Of a stretch of 64,000 nucleotides of DNA, positions 37,314 through 45,795 are shown in pieces. The notes beneath the pieces are model-generated. The model had not been told where the DNA came from, ran no database searches, and saw nothing but the letters and a program-made list of their open reading frames with translations. The DNA comes from Microbacterium protaetiae (GTDB lineage Bacteria > Actinomycetota > Actinomycetes > Actinomycetales > Microbacteriaceae). The stretch is taken from NCBI RefSeq assembly GCF_004135285.1, contig NZ_CP035494.1, positions 3,596,001 through 3,660,000 on the forward strand. Reading direction: 5' to 3'. The stretch's first letter is position 1. Each line of letters starts with the position of its first letter. Both the position numbers and the translations under genes were made by a program.

Positions 37314-37769
37314 TCAGCCGGCGAGCACCGCGCGCAGCCCTCGCTCGCCGCGCACCATGACCCGATCGTGCGCGGCTCTGAACATCGGGTGCAGGAACGG
37401 TGCCAGCGCGTTCATCCATGGCCGCCGCGTCGTGACATCCCAGCGGAAGTGCAGAATGCAGCCTGCCTCCACCGCCCACACGTCGATCGAGCCGCGGCCG
37501 CTCAGGTCTCCGTCGGCGTCCGCCGCCAGGCGACGGCCTGCGTCGACAGCCGTGATCCGCACCCGCGTTCGCAGTCGATATCCCAGCGGACTGCGCACCA
37601 CGAGGGTGCATGCGGCGCCGGGCCGAGCGATCACCGGTGCGGGTTCGACGCGCACTCCCGGCCACCATGCAACGGCGCCCTCGCGCAGCATCCGCTCCAG
37701 TTCCTGCCAGCAGCGCGAAGGCTCCGCCGGCAGAGACCAGCGCGTCTCGAACGCATACGCCACGCCCAC
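37314..37769 (-). CDS. SRPBCC (START-like) family protein
   Basis: 151 aa. It opens with a strand and helix (YAFETRWSLPAEPSRCWQELERM) that match the helix-grip opening of polyketide cyclase/dehydrase-like SRPBCC proteins. Beta strands and a long C-terminal helix (HPMFRAAHDRVMVRGERGLRAVL) follow. It should bind a hydrophobic ligand; no catalytic residue is evident. The start is GTG 37769, 6 nt after TAGACT (37776-37781, minus strand), whose TAG is the stop codon of the upstream helicase gene. Confidence 0.85.
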   Translation of the reverse strand: MGVAYAFETRWSLPAEPSRCWQELERMLREGAVAWWPGVRVEPAPVIARPGAACTLVVRSPLGYRLRTRVRITAVDAGRRLAADADGDLSGRGSIDVWAVEAGCILHFRWDVTTRRPWMNALAPFLHPMFRAAHDRVMVRGERGLRAVLAG

Positions 37770-37778
37770 GCGGCGAGT

Positions 37779-39593
37779 CTACGAGTGCACGCGGCGACGC
37801 AGCACGTCGATGCGCTTCTGCAGCTGCGCCACTGTCGCCTGGCCCACCGCCGGTCCGCCGCACGTGCGCCGCAGCTCGGCGTGCACCATCGCATGGGCCT
37901 CCCCCGACTGGCGCGCGTACAGCCCGACGAGGCTGTTGAGCAGCTGGCGCTGTTCCTTCAGGGTGCGATGCAGGGCCTGCGGCGGCGCGTCGTCACGGTC
38001 GCCCGGCCCGTCATGCGCTTCGCGCGCGACGCGGTGCCGGCTCTGCCGCGCCTGCCGCTGCATGAGCAGCTCGTGCACGTGCTCAGGCTCGAGAAGGCCC
38101 GGTAGCCCGAGGAACTCCTCTTCTTCGGGCGTGCCGGGCGTGGCCAGCTGGCCGAACTCCTTGCCGTCGTACAGCACCCGATCAAAGTGCGCGTGCGAAT
38201 CCAGCGCCTGATAGGTGAACTCATCGGTGAGCGCGTCGGAGGCCTTCTCCTCTCGCTGCGCCGCGTCCATCGCGTCTTCTTCGGCGTCCCATTCCTCGTC
38301 GCCGCTGTCGCGGTCCAGCGCATGATCGCGCTGCCGCTCGAGTTCATTCGCCAGTGCCAGCAGCTGTGGCACATGCGGCAAGAACACGCTGGCGGTCTCG
38401 CCGCGCCGCCGGGCGCGCACGAAGCGGCCGATCGCCTGCGCGAAGAACAGCGGCGTGGATGCGCTCGTGGCATAGACACCCACCGACAGGCGCGGCACGT
38501 CCACGCCCTCCGAGACCATCCGTACGGCCACCATCCAGCGGCTCGTCCCCTGCGCGAACGCTTCGATGCGACCGGATGCCTCGGCTTCATCCGAGAGCAC
38601 GACCGTGACCGGCTCTCCGGTGATCTGCTGCAGCATGTCGGCATAGGCGCGCGCAGCGGTCTGATCGGTGGCGATCACCAGACCCCCGGCATCCGCAACC
38701 TGCTCGCGCACTTCGCTGAGCCGCCGGTCGGCGCTGCGCAGCACGGCCGGGATCCATTCGCCCTGGGGGTCGAGGGCTGTGCGCCATGCCTGCGCCGTGA
38801 TGTCCTTGGTGTTGTCCTGCCCGAGCTGGGCCTCCATCTCATCGCCGGTCTTGGTGCGCCAGCGCATATTGCCGGCGTAGACCAGGAAGATGACCGGGCG
38901 CACGACGCCGTCTTCGAGCGCTCGCCGGTAGCCGTAGCTGTAGTCGGTGCGCGAGACACGGATCCCGTGCTGATCGGGGTGGTATTCCACGAACGGAATG
39001 GGCGCGGTGTCGCTGCGGAACGGTGTGCCCGAGAGCAGCAGGCGCCGTGTCGCGCGCCGGTACGCGTCGCGGAGTGCGTCGCCCCAGCTCAGCGCGTCAC
39101 CGCCGTGGTGCACCTCATCGAGGATCACCAGGCTGCGCTTGTCGAGCACCAGCCGCTCGTGCACCGATGACTTCACCGCGACCTGCGCGTAGGTGACAGC
39201 AACCCCGTGATACTCGCGCGCGGGAGCGGCATGCCGATTGGAGAAAGCGGGATCGAGCCGGATGCCCACCCGGGCCGCGGCATCCGCCCACTGCGTCTTG
39301 AGGTGCTCGGTGGGCGCCACCACGACGATGCGGTCGACGACGCCGCGACGCATCAGCTCGCTGGCCAGCCGCAGCGCGAAGGTGGTCTTGCCGGCTCCGG
39401 GGGTGGCGGCGGCGAGAAAGTCGCGCGGTCCCTTGCCGACGCCGTCGGGCCCGTCGAGGCCGAAGTACAGATCGAGGGCTTCGGCCTGCCAGGCACGCAG
39501 CCGCTGCGCGGTGCCCCACGGGGCGCGCTGCGGGTAGGTGGGCGAGAGATGTTCGGCGGCGAAGCTCCCCAACGTGGCGTGCTCCTCCACCAT
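37779..39593 (-). CDS. DEAD/DEAH-box SF2 helicase (restriction-ResIII-like core)
   Basis: 604 aa. Motif I is AATPGAGKTTFALRL, motif II is LVILDEVHHGGD, motif III is LLLSGTPFRSD and motif VI-like FFAQAIGRFVRARR. The C-terminal about 150 residues are Asp/Glu- and Arg-rich helices. It is an actinobacterial stand-alone helicase of unknown substrate; no methylase or nuclease partner is nearby, so it is not a restriction system. ATG 39593 follows GGGAG, and the longer frame to 39623 is rejected. TAAGGT within the palindrome CACCTTAGGTG (about 39627-39637) is a likely -10. Confidence 0.9.
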   Translation of the reverse strand: MVEEHATLGSFAAEHLSPTYPQRAPWGTAQRLRAWQAEALDLYFGLDGPDGVGKGPRDFLAAATPGAGKTTFALRLASELMRRGVVDRIVVVAPTEHLKTQWADAAARVGIRLDPAFSNRHAAPAREYHGVAVTYAQVAVKSSVHERLVLDKRSLVILDEVHHGGDALSWGDALRDAYRRATRRLLLSGTPFRSDTAPIPFVEYHPDQHGIRVSRTDYSYGYRRALEDGVVRPVIFLVYAGNMRWRTKTGDEMEAQLGQDNTKDITAQAWRTALDPQGEWIPAVLRSADRRLSEVREQVADAGGLVIATDQTAARAYADMLQQITGEPVTVVLSDEAEASGRIEAFAQGTSRWMVAVRMVSEGVDVPRLSVGVYATSASTPLFFAQAIGRFVRARRRGETASVFLPHVPQLLALANELERQRDHALDRDSGDEEWDAEEDAMDAAQREEKASDALTDEFTYQALDSHAHFDRVLYDGKEFGQLATPGTPEEEEFLGLPGLLEPEHVHELLMQRQARQSRHRVAREAHDGPGDRDDAPPQALHRTLKEQRQLLNSLVGLYARQSGEAHAMVHAELRRTCGGPAVGQATVAQLQKRIDVLRRRVHS

Positions 39594-39700
39594 GCGGTCT
39601 CCCTTCCGCTCGCGCGACGACATTCCACCTTAGGTGAAGGCTGCGACACCGCCGGCCATGAACGCGATTAGTCTGAATGTCGGTCCCGAGGAGGAAGTCG

Positions 39701-40555
39701 ATGTCCGACGATCACCGCAGTCCCTATGTTCCCAATGCCGACCTGCACCCGTGGCGACGGTTCGTGGCGCTCGGCGACTCGTTCACCGAGGGGGTGGGCG
39801 ATCCCTCCCCCGACGACCCCGATGTGTTCCGTGGGTGGGCCGACCGGGTCGCCGAAGTGCTCTCCAGTCAGGTCGACGACTTCGCCTATGCCAACCTCGC
39901 CGTGCGCGGCAAACTCATTCGGCAGATCGCCGCTGATCAGATCGAACCGGCGCTGGCGCTCAAACCCGATCTGATCACCTTCTCTGCCGGCGGCAACGAC
40001 GTCATCCGGCCCGGTACCGACCCCGACGAGGTCTCGGAGCTCTTCCGCGACGCCGTCGTGCGACTGGCCGGCAGCGGCGCCACGATAGTGGTGTTCACCG
40101 GTATCGACACCGAGTTCACGCCGGTGTTCCGGGGCATCCGCGGCAAGGTGGCCATCTACAACGAGAACATCCGCGCCATCGCCGACGAGTATGACTGCAT
40201 CGTGGCCGATCAGTGGGCGCTGAAGACCGTGCAGGACCCACGCTTCTTCACTGACGATCGGCTGCATTTCAACGCGCTCGGTCACCACGAGGTGGCGCGC
40301 ATGGTGCTGCGTGCCCTGAACGTGCCCAACGACCTGACCCCGATGGAGCCCGACCCGCTGCCCGTGCGCACCTGGCGCGAAGCCCGCGCCGAAGACCTCG
40401 TGTGGGCGCGTACCCACCTCGTTCCCTGGGTGCTGCGCCGGCTGCGCCACCAGTCCTCGGGCGACAACGTCACCGCGAAGCGGCCCGAACCCCTGCCGGT
40501 GACCACGCTGGCGCCGGGGAAGGATGCCGCGGCCCACCGCGGCGACAAGGTCTAG
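39701..40555 (+). CDS. SGNH/GDSL-family hydrolase
   Basis: 284 aa cytosolic lipase/esterase-like protein. Block I FVALGDSFTEG holds the nucleophilic Ser, Gly is in block II (NLAVRG), Asn in block III (SAGGND), and the catalytic Asp-x-x-His pair in DDRLHFNALGH. No signal peptide is seen, so it probably acts inside the cell. GAGGAGG 5-6 nt before ATG 39701 decides the start over 39677. A TAGTCT box at 39669-39674 is a likely -10. It is convergent with the TrmH-type gene across the repeat island. Confidence 0.92.
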   Translation: MSDDHRSPYVPNADLHPWRRFVALGDSFTEGVGDPSPDDPDVFRGWADRVAEVLSSQVDDFAYANLAVRGKLIRQIAADQIEPALALKPDLITFSAGGNDVIRPGTDPDEVSELFRDAVVRLAGSGATIVVFTGIDTEFTPVFRGIRGKVAIYNENIRAIADEYDCIVADQWALKTVQDPRFFTDDRLHFNALGHHEVARMVLRALNVPNDLTPMEPDPLPVRTWREARAEDLVWARTHLVPWVLRRLRHQSSGDNVTAKRPEPLPVTTLAPGKDAAAHRGDKV

Positions 40556-40563
40556 ACCGCGGC

Positions 40564-40639
40564 ATCCCCTCGCGGCCGCACCATCCCCTCGCGGCCGCAC
40601 CATCCCCTCGCGGCCGCAGCATCCCCTCGCGGCCGCACC
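40564..40639. repeat. 19-bp tandem repeat, four copies
   Basis: Unit ATCCCCTCGCGGCCGCACC is repeated exactly every 19 bp at 40564, 40583, 40602 and 40621; copy 3 has a single change (CAGC for CACC). Each unit contains the 8-bp palindrome GCGGCCGC. Confidence 0.95.
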
Positions 40640-40649
40640 ACGCACCGAC

Positions 40650-41140
40650 GTCCGCCGTCCCATCTCGTCGCATCGCGCGCGCCAACCGACAAATCGGGCC
40701 GGCGTTTTGCAGCCCGCGCCGCCAACACCGTCCCACCTCGTCGCCTCACGGCTGTGAAGCGACAAATCGGGCCGGTATCCCGGCGCGGGCGCAGCATCCC
40801 GTCGCCCGCGACGCGCGCTCAAGTCCGCCGTCCCATCTCGTCGCATCGCGCGCGCCAACCGACAAATCGGGCCGGCGTTTTGCAGCCCGCGCCGCCAACG
40901 CCGTCCCACCTTGTCGCTTCACGGTCTTGAAGCGACAAATCGGGCCGGCATCCCGGCGCGGGCGCAGCATCCCGTCGCCCGCGACGCGCGCTCAAGTCCG
41001 CCGTCCCATCTCGTCGCATCGCCCGCACCAAACGACACATCGGGACGGCACCTTGCAGCCCGCGCCGCCAACACCGTCCCACCTCGTCGCCTCACGGCTG
41101 TGAAGCGACAAATCGGGCCGGCATCGCGGACGGGCCGGCA
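40650..41140. repeat. 173-bp tandem repeat, about 2.8 copies
   Basis: Units begin with GTCCGCCGTCCCATCTCGTC at 40650, 40823 and 40996, a constant period of 173 bp. The third unit loses similarity at about 41128. Each unit has two half-units built on GTCCCA(T/C)CTCGTCGC followed later by (G/C)CGACAAATCGGGCCGG. The second half-unit of every copy can form a hairpin: 40740-40763, 40911-40938 and 41086-41109. The middle copy pairs perfectly over 11 bp. Confidence 0.93.
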
Positions 41141-41190
41141 TCACGGACGGGCACCGGCATCACGGACGGGCACCGGCATCCCGTCAGCCC
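41118..41190. repeat. Short tandem repeats (17, 19, 19 bp spacing) after the 173-bp array
   Basis: The core CCGGCATCRCGGACGGG recurs with CCGGCAT at 41118, 41135, 41154 and 41173; the last copy changes to CCGGCATCCCGTCAGCCCG. It grows directly out of the end of the third 173-bp unit, whose corresponding position reads GCCGGCATCCCGGCGCGGG. Confidence 0.85.
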
Positions 41191-41226
41191 GCGCTCCGCC
41201 GGCCCGCGGGTCCGATCACCCCGCGC

Positions 41227-42030
41227 TCAGACCCGCAGCGCCCACATCGCGACGGCGGCGGCCGCGGCGACGTTGAGCGAGTCCACTCCCCCGGCCATCG
41301 GGATCGTCACCACCGTGTCGGCAGCGCCCAGCGCCTTGCGACCCAGGCCGTCGCCCTCGGCGCCGAGCATGAGGGCGACACGCTCGGGCGGCGCAGCGGC
41401 GAACTCGTCGAGTGAGATGGCTCCGTCGGCGAGTGCGAGAGCGGCAAGGTGAAACCCGGCTTCATGCAGCACGTCGCCGGCGGCAGGCCACTCGGGCAGT
41501 CGAGTCCACGGCACCTGGAACACGGTGCCCATGCTCACCCGCACGCTGCGGCGGTAGAGCGGGTCGGCGCAGCGAGGACCCACCAGCACCGCATCGGCGC
41601 CGAGCCCTGCCGCGCCGCGGAACATCGCTCCCACGTTCGTGTGATCCACGATGTCGTCCAGGACCAGCACGCGGCGCGCATCGCGCAGCACGTCAGCCGC
41701 CGGGGGCAGCTTTGGCCGGTGCATGGCGGCGAGCAGCCCGCGGTGCACCGCATAGCCGGTGAGCTTCTCGGCCACAGTGGCCGGCACGACGTAGACGGGA
41801 ACATCGTCGCGCCCCTCCAGCAACGCCGCGGCATCGGCCAGCCACTTATCTTGCACGAGCACCGAGCGCGGCCGGTGCCCGGCCTCCAGAGACCGGGCCA
41901 GCACCTTGGCGGACTCTGCCATGTACAGCCCGCCGGCAGGTTCGAGCACCCGCCGCAGCGCAACGTCGGTGAGGTCGCGGTAGTCCGCCAGACGGGGGTC
42001 GGACGGGTCGTCGATGCGGATCACGCTCAC
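41227..42030 (-). CDS. SpoU/TrmH-family RNA 2'-O-methyltransferase
   Basis: 267 aa. An N-terminal substrate-binding domain (about 1-100) is followed by the SPOUT knot: motif 1 LVLDDIVDHTNVGAMFRGAAGLG, motif 2 LMLGAEGDGL and motif 3 IPMAGGVDSLNVAAAAAV. Such enzymes methylate ribose in rRNA or tRNA with S-adenosylmethionine; the target position is unknown. GTG 42030 gives VSVIRIDDPSD; a second GTG at 42024 has a better-spaced GGTGGGG and may be the true start. It is divergent from the sirtuin gene. Confidence 0.9.
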   Translation of the reverse strand: MSVIRIDDPSDPRLADYRDLTDVALRRVLEPAGGLYMAESAKVLARSLEAGHRPRSVLVQDKWLADAAALLEGRDDVPVYVVPATVAEKLTGYAVHRGLLAAMHRPKLPPAADVLRDARRVLVLDDIVDHTNVGAMFRGAAGLGADAVLVGPRCADPLYRRSVRVSMGTVFQVPWTRLPEWPAAGDVLHEAGFHLAALALADGAISLDEFAAAPPERVALMLGAEGDGLGRKALGAADTVVTIPMAGGVDSLNVAAAAAVAMWALRV

Positions 42031-42075
42031 CCCACCAGCATGCCTGCCGCAACGCCGAACGCGTAACCTGGGCTG

Positions 42076-42888
42076 GTGTTCGAGGATGCCGCAGCCGCCC
42101 TGACCGGCCGACGTATCGCCGTGCTGACCGGGGCGGGCATCTCCACCGACTCGGGCATCCCCGATTACCGGGGCGAGCACGCGCCGGTGCGCACCCCGAT
42201 GACCGTGCAGCAGTTTCTCGCGACCGACGCCGCGCGCCGGCGGTACTGGATCGGCAGTCACCTGGGCTGGCGCCGGTTCGCCGCGGCCCGACCCAACGCC
42301 GGGCACCGAGCCCTCGCAGAGCTCGAACGCCGCGGTGTCAGCAACGGCGTCATCACGCAGAACGTCGACGGGCTACATCTCGAGGCGGGGTCCGAGCGCG
42401 TGGTCGAGCTGCACGGCACGCTGCGTCGTGTGATCTGTCTGCATTGCGGGCAGGTGTTCGACCGGCGCGATCTGGCCGTGCGCATCGAGGCCGACAACCC
42501 GTGGATCACAACCAGCGAAGACGCGGTGCTGCTGCCCGACGGCTACGTGCGCCCCGATTCGGTGGACGGCTTCGTCGTGCCCGACTGCGGAATCTGCGGC
42601 GGGATGCTGAAACCCGAGGTCGTGTTCTTCGGTGAGACGATCCCACCGGCCCGGTTCGCCGGCGCGGAGCAGATTCTCGCGACCGCCGAGGCCCTGCTGG
42701 TCGCGGGCTCGTCGCTGGTGGTCAACTCGGGCATGCGTCTCATCCAGCGGGCACAGCGGCGCGGCATCCCGATCGTGATCGTGAATCGTGGCGAGACGCG
42801 CGCCGATGCCCGCGCCACCGTCAAGATCGACGCCGGCACGAGCGAGGCGCTCTCGGCGATCGCGGAGCGACTCATTCGGTCGCACTGA
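42076..42888 (+). CDS. Sir2-family NAD-dependent protein deacylase
   Basis: 270 aa. GAGIS at 20-24, TQNVDGLH at 94-101 and the catalytic H113 (VELHGT) are present. The structural zinc cysteines C121, C124, C171 and C174 are all present. It removes acyl groups from lysines using NAD+, and acyl-CoA-rich metabolism nearby gives possible substrates. TAACCT (42064-42069) ends 6 nt before GTG 42076, so it is probably leaderless. The chain is longer than minimal sirtuins because of an insert between the cysteine pairs. Confidence 0.94.
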   Translation: MFEDAAAALTGRRIAVLTGAGISTDSGIPDYRGEHAPVRTPMTVQQFLATDAARRRYWIGSHLGWRRFAAARPNAGHRALAELERRGVSNGVITQNVDGLHLEAGSERVVELHGTLRRVICLHCGQVFDRRDLAVRIEADNPWITTSEDAVLLPDGYVRPDSVDGFVVPDCGICGGMLKPEVVFFGETIPPARFAGAEQILATAEALLVAGSSLVVNSGMRLIQRAQRRGIPIVIVNRGETRADARATVKIDAGTSEALSAIAERLIRSH

Positions 42889-42913
42889 GCTTCGCGCGCG
42901 CTACTGTGCACAA

Positions 42914-44386
42914 GTGAGCGCAGTCGTGTCACCGCGGGTGCACCGCACGCCGATCCGGCCCCCGCGCCCGGCCGTCGCCGCCGTGGTCACCGGCAGCGCG
43001 GCGGCTGTGCTCGCCGCCGGCGGCTCGCAGGTTCCCTCATACTGGGCCGACGAGATCGCCAGCGTGCAGGCGGCACGCTTGACGCCTGTCGCACTGTGGG
43101 GGTTCATCCAGCACAAAGACGGCGTGCACGCTCTCTACGACGCGCTCCTGCATGTGTGGGTGCTCGTGGCCGGCGATTCACCGTTCGCGACACGCCTGCT
43201 CTCCGCTCTGGCCGTCGGACTCGCCGCCGCCGGCGTCGTCGCTGTCGGAGCCGTCTGCGGCCGGCTGAAGGTGGGAGTGTGGGCGGGCGTGATCTTCGCC
43301 CTGCTGCCGCGCACCACCTTTATGGGTGCCGAAGCGCGTTCCTACGCACTGGCGACGGCCATCGTCGTATGGGGCGTGGTGGCCCTCGTGGTGGCATCAC
43401 GGCGCCGCACCACATGGTGGTGGGCGCTCTACGCCGCGCTCGTGGCCGTCGGCGCCTACCTCTTTCTCGACACCCTCCTGATGTGCCTGGTACACCTCGT
43501 CTTCGTCGTCGCAGAGCGTCGCGGGATGCTGCGCCGGTGGCTGCTCGCGGTCGCCGGCGCCGTTGTCGCGACGGCGCCGTTGCTGGCGCTGGCCTCCCGC
43601 CAGCGCGCGCAGATCGCGTGGATCTCGGCAGAGGGCGCCGTCACTCCGTGGATGCTGTTCGTCGAGCCCTGGTTCGAAAGCTCGCTGCCGGCCGCTGTTC
43701 TCGCGTTGGTCCTGCTCGTGATGGCCACCGCGCGCTGGCGCACTATCGTGGCGCGCACGGGCACATCCCTGGTCATCCTCGGTCTGGCATGGGCGTTCGT
43801 GCCGTCGGCGGCACTGTGGGCGGCCGATGCCATGGCCGGGCCGCTGTATCTCGCACGGTACCTGTCGTTCGCCGCTCCCGGCATGGCGCTGCTGCTCGCC
43901 GTCGCGATCACCGGGTTGCCCTGGCACCGTTCGGGCCTGGCCGCGGCGGCTGTGCTCGCGATCGTCTGCGCGCCGACATACCTCGCCCAGCGCACGCCGT
44001 ACGCGAAGGGCGGCGGCAGCGATCTGGCCCAGCTCGCCGGCTACATCCACGACCACGCGTCGCCCGGTGATGCTGTGTTCCTGGCCAACGACGGGCCCTT
44101 CACCCTGCGACCCCGTCTGGCCATCGACGGCTACCCCGGCTCGTTCCGCGGCCTGGATGATGTCGCATTCGTGCGCTCGGGCATGAGCACCGGCGTGTTC
44201 ACCGACGTGACCCGCGCCCCTGGGGATATCGACTGGACCGACGTGCGCACCGTCTGGGTGGCCACCGACATCGCCGACGACGACGAAGGCATCGCGCGCA
44301 CTCTCACCCAGGCGGGGTTCGCCCCCGATGCCCCGCACGCCCTGCACCGCACAACTGTGACGGAGTACTCACGGCGCCCCCGATAA
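42914..44386 (+). CDS. Polytopic membrane protein, GT-C / glycosyltransferase family 39-like
   Basis: 490 aa with 10-11 hydrophobic helices. The first extracytoplasmic loop contains SYWADEIASV, where the adjacent Asp-Glu matches the catalytic loop of GT-C (GT39/ArnT-like) enzymes that use polyprenyl-phosphate sugars. A soluble C-terminal domain of about 120 residues follows the last helix. The sugar and acceptor are unknown. Start GTG 42914 follows TACTGT (42902-42907) by 6 nt, leaderless. Its TAA stop is the beginning of the -10 box of the next gene. Confidence 0.83.
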   Translation: MSAVVSPRVHRTPIRPPRPAVAAVVTGSAAAVLAAGGSQVPSYWADEIASVQAARLTPVALWGFIQHKDGVHALYDALLHVWVLVAGDSPFATRLLSALAVGLAAAGVVAVGAVCGRLKVGVWAGVIFALLPRTTFMGAEARSYALATAIVVWGVVALVVASRRRTTWWWALYAALVAVGAYLFLDTLLMCLVHLVFVVAERRGMLRRWLLAVAGAVVATAPLLALASRQRAQIAWISAEGAVTPWMLFVEPWFESSLPAAVLALVLLVMATARWRTIVARTGTSLVILGLAWAFVPSAALWAADAMAGPLYLARYLSFAAPGMALLLAVAITGLPWHRSGLAAAAVLAIVCAPTYLAQRTPYAKGGGSDLAQLAGYIHDHASPGDAVFLANDGPFTLRPRLAIDGYPGSFRGLDDVAFVRSGMSTGVFTDVTRAPGDIDWTDVRTVWVATDIADDDEGIARTLTQAGFAPDAPHALHRTTVTEYSRRPR

Positions 44387-44395
44387 GCTCGTGCT

Positions 44396-44995
44396 GTGAC
44401 CACCCTGACGCTCATCCGCCACGGCGAGACCGACTGGAACCGCACCGGCCGCATCCAGGGCACCAGCGACATCCCGCTCAACGACACCGGCCGGCAGCAG
44501 GCCCGCGACACGGCCGCGATCCTGCTCGATCGCATGGACCCGGCACTGCCCGTCGCGGTCGCGGCCAGCGATCTGGCGCGAGCGCGCGAGACCGCCCAGA
44601 TCATCGCCGACGAGCTCGACCTGCCCGCCCCGCACCTGTACCCCGATCTGCGCGAGCGCGCATACGGCGAGGCTGAGGGGATGACCGCCGCCGACATCGA
44701 GGAGCGCTGGGGCTCGCCCCGCCCCACCGATCTGCCCGGTGCCGAGCCCTGGCCGCAGGTGCGCCGCCGTGCCGTGCGCGGTGTGCGCCAGGTCGCGCGC
44801 GATGTGCGGCGGCTGACCGCGCCGGGCGCGGCATCGGCCATCGTCGTCTCGCACGGCGCGCTCATCCGCGAGCTCGTGCGGCACATCAGTCACGGCGAGC
44901 TACCCGATCCCGCCAGCCGGCTGCCCAACGGCGGCGGCTACACGATCCTCATCGAGCGCGATCGGCTGCGTCTTCTCGACACCGTCGCTCACTGA
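44396..44995 (+). CDS. Histidine phosphatase family protein (phosphoglycerate-mutase-like)
   Basis: 199 aa. The phosphohistidine motif LIRHGETDWN holds the catalytic His near residue 9; a second His is in VVSHGALIRE, and a Glu is in the DLRERAYGEAEGM block. The small size fits a cofactor-independent phosphatase rather than glycolytic mutase; the substrate is unknown. GTG 44396 follows TAAGCT (44384-44389) by 6 nt; that box begins with the stop codon of the upstream gene. The 3' end overlaps the convergent citE gene by 7 bp. Confidence 0.92.
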   Translation: MTTLTLIRHGETDWNRTGRIQGTSDIPLNDTGRQQARDTAAILLDRMDPALPVAVAASDLARARETAQIIADELDLPAPHLYPDLRERAYGEAEGMTAADIEERWGSPRPTDLPGAEPWPQVRRRAVRGVRQVARDVRRLTAPGAASAIVVSHGALIRELVRHISHGELPDPASRLPNGGGYTILIERDRLRLLDTVAH

Positions 44996-45795
44996 GCCCG
45001 CGCGAGCATCGCCCGCGCGTGCCGCAGCACCGGCTCGTCGACCATCCGCCCCTCGAACGAGAACACGCCACGCTCGCCCTCGGCGGCTGCGAGCACCGCT
45101 CGCGCCCACGCCACCGTCTTGGCGGCGGGGCGATACGCATCCCGTACGAGTTCCACCTGCGTGGGATGGATGCATGCCGTCGCGGCGAACCCGCTGGCCG
45201 CAGCATCCACGGCCTCTTTCGACTGCCCGCGCGCGTCTGCGATATCCAGGTGCACGGCATCGATCGCCGCCTTGCCACGCGCGCCGGCCGCCAGCAGCAC
45301 ACGCGAGCGCGCGTGCACCGCGACATCGCGGTAGTGCCCGTTCTTCTTGCGGCTTGAGGTGCCACCGAGCGAGGCGACCAGGTCTTCTGCGCCCCACATC
45401 AGCGCGACCACGTTGTCAAGAGCTGCGATCTTCTCCGCCTGCACCACGCCCCGGGCGGTCTCGCACAGGGCTATCACCTGGAACCGGTGGTCGAACTTCG
45501 CGAGCTTTTTCGCCGACTCGCTCTTGGCCACCATGACGGTGCGGTAGTCGGTCTGCGAGAGGGTCGACAGATCGGATGCCGCGTGCGGGGAATCCAGCGG
45601 GTTTATCCGCACAATCGTGCGGGCCGGATCCAGATCGCTGTCGATGACATGACCGCGGGCGGCGGCCTTGGCATCCTCGGCGACAGCGTCTTCGAGGTCG
45701 AGGATGACCGCGTCGGCACGCTCGGCGGCCTTCGCGAACCGCTCGGGGCGGTCGGCCGGGCAGAACAGCAGCGCCGGTCCCATCTGAAAGCTCAT
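44989..45795 (-). CDS. citE: HpcH/HpaI-type CoA-ester lyase (CitE-like)
   Basis: 268 aa TIM-barrel lyase. Conserved stretches are ALLFCPADRPERF, AVILDLEDAV (Asp/Glu metal site), RINPLDS and the ALMWGAEDL metal-ligand region. The gene occupies the place of M. tuberculosis Rv2498c, which has been shown to split (R)-3-hydroxy-3-methylglutaryl-CoA and citramalyl-CoA. By synteny it should give acetyl-CoA and acetoacetate in leucine breakdown; no classical HMG-CoA lyase is in this cluster. It overlaps the MaoC gene by 4 bp. Last gene of the operon. Confidence 0.9.
   Translation of the reverse strand: MSFQMGPALLFCPADRPERFAKAAERADAVILDLEDAVAEDAKAAARGHVIDSDLDPARTIVRINPLDSPHAASDLSTLSQTDYRTVMVAKSESAKKLAKFDHRFQVIALCETARGVVQAEKIAALDNVVALMWGAEDLVASLGGTSSRKKNGHYRDVAVHARSRVLLAAGARGKAAIDAVHLDIADARGQSKEAVDAAASGFAATACIHPTQVELVRDAYRPAAKTVAWARAVLAAAEGERGVFSFEGRMVDEPVLRHARAMLARAQ

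Larger units (their letters stand above)
40556..41226. other. Gene-free island of tandem repeats between convergent genes
   Basis: 671 bp with no credible gene. The open frames in it are repetitive Arg/Pro/Ser translations of the repeats on all strands. It holds three adjacent arrays: 19-bp units, 173-bp units and about 19-bp units, listed separately. Both flanking genes end here, so no promoter is expected for them; a transcript starting inside cannot be excluded. Confidence 0.85.

Noticed and set aside
37779..39593. Restriction-modification system
   Set aside because: The helicase core is ResIII-like, but no methylase, specificity or nuclease gene is adjacent.
39625..39640. CACCTTAGGTG palindrome as an SOS or other operator of the helicase gene
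   Set aside because: It is short and explained as well by the TAAGGT -10 element; it does not resemble the actinobacterial LexA box.
40402..41103. Open frames across the repeat island as genes
   Set aside because: They translate the repeats into periodic Arg/Pro/Ser strings on all frames; starts lack ribosome-binding sites and -10 boxes.
40556..41226. Possible CRISPR array
   Set aside because: The repeats are adjacent or 173 bp long without unique spacers between short direct repeats, and no cas gene is in the window.
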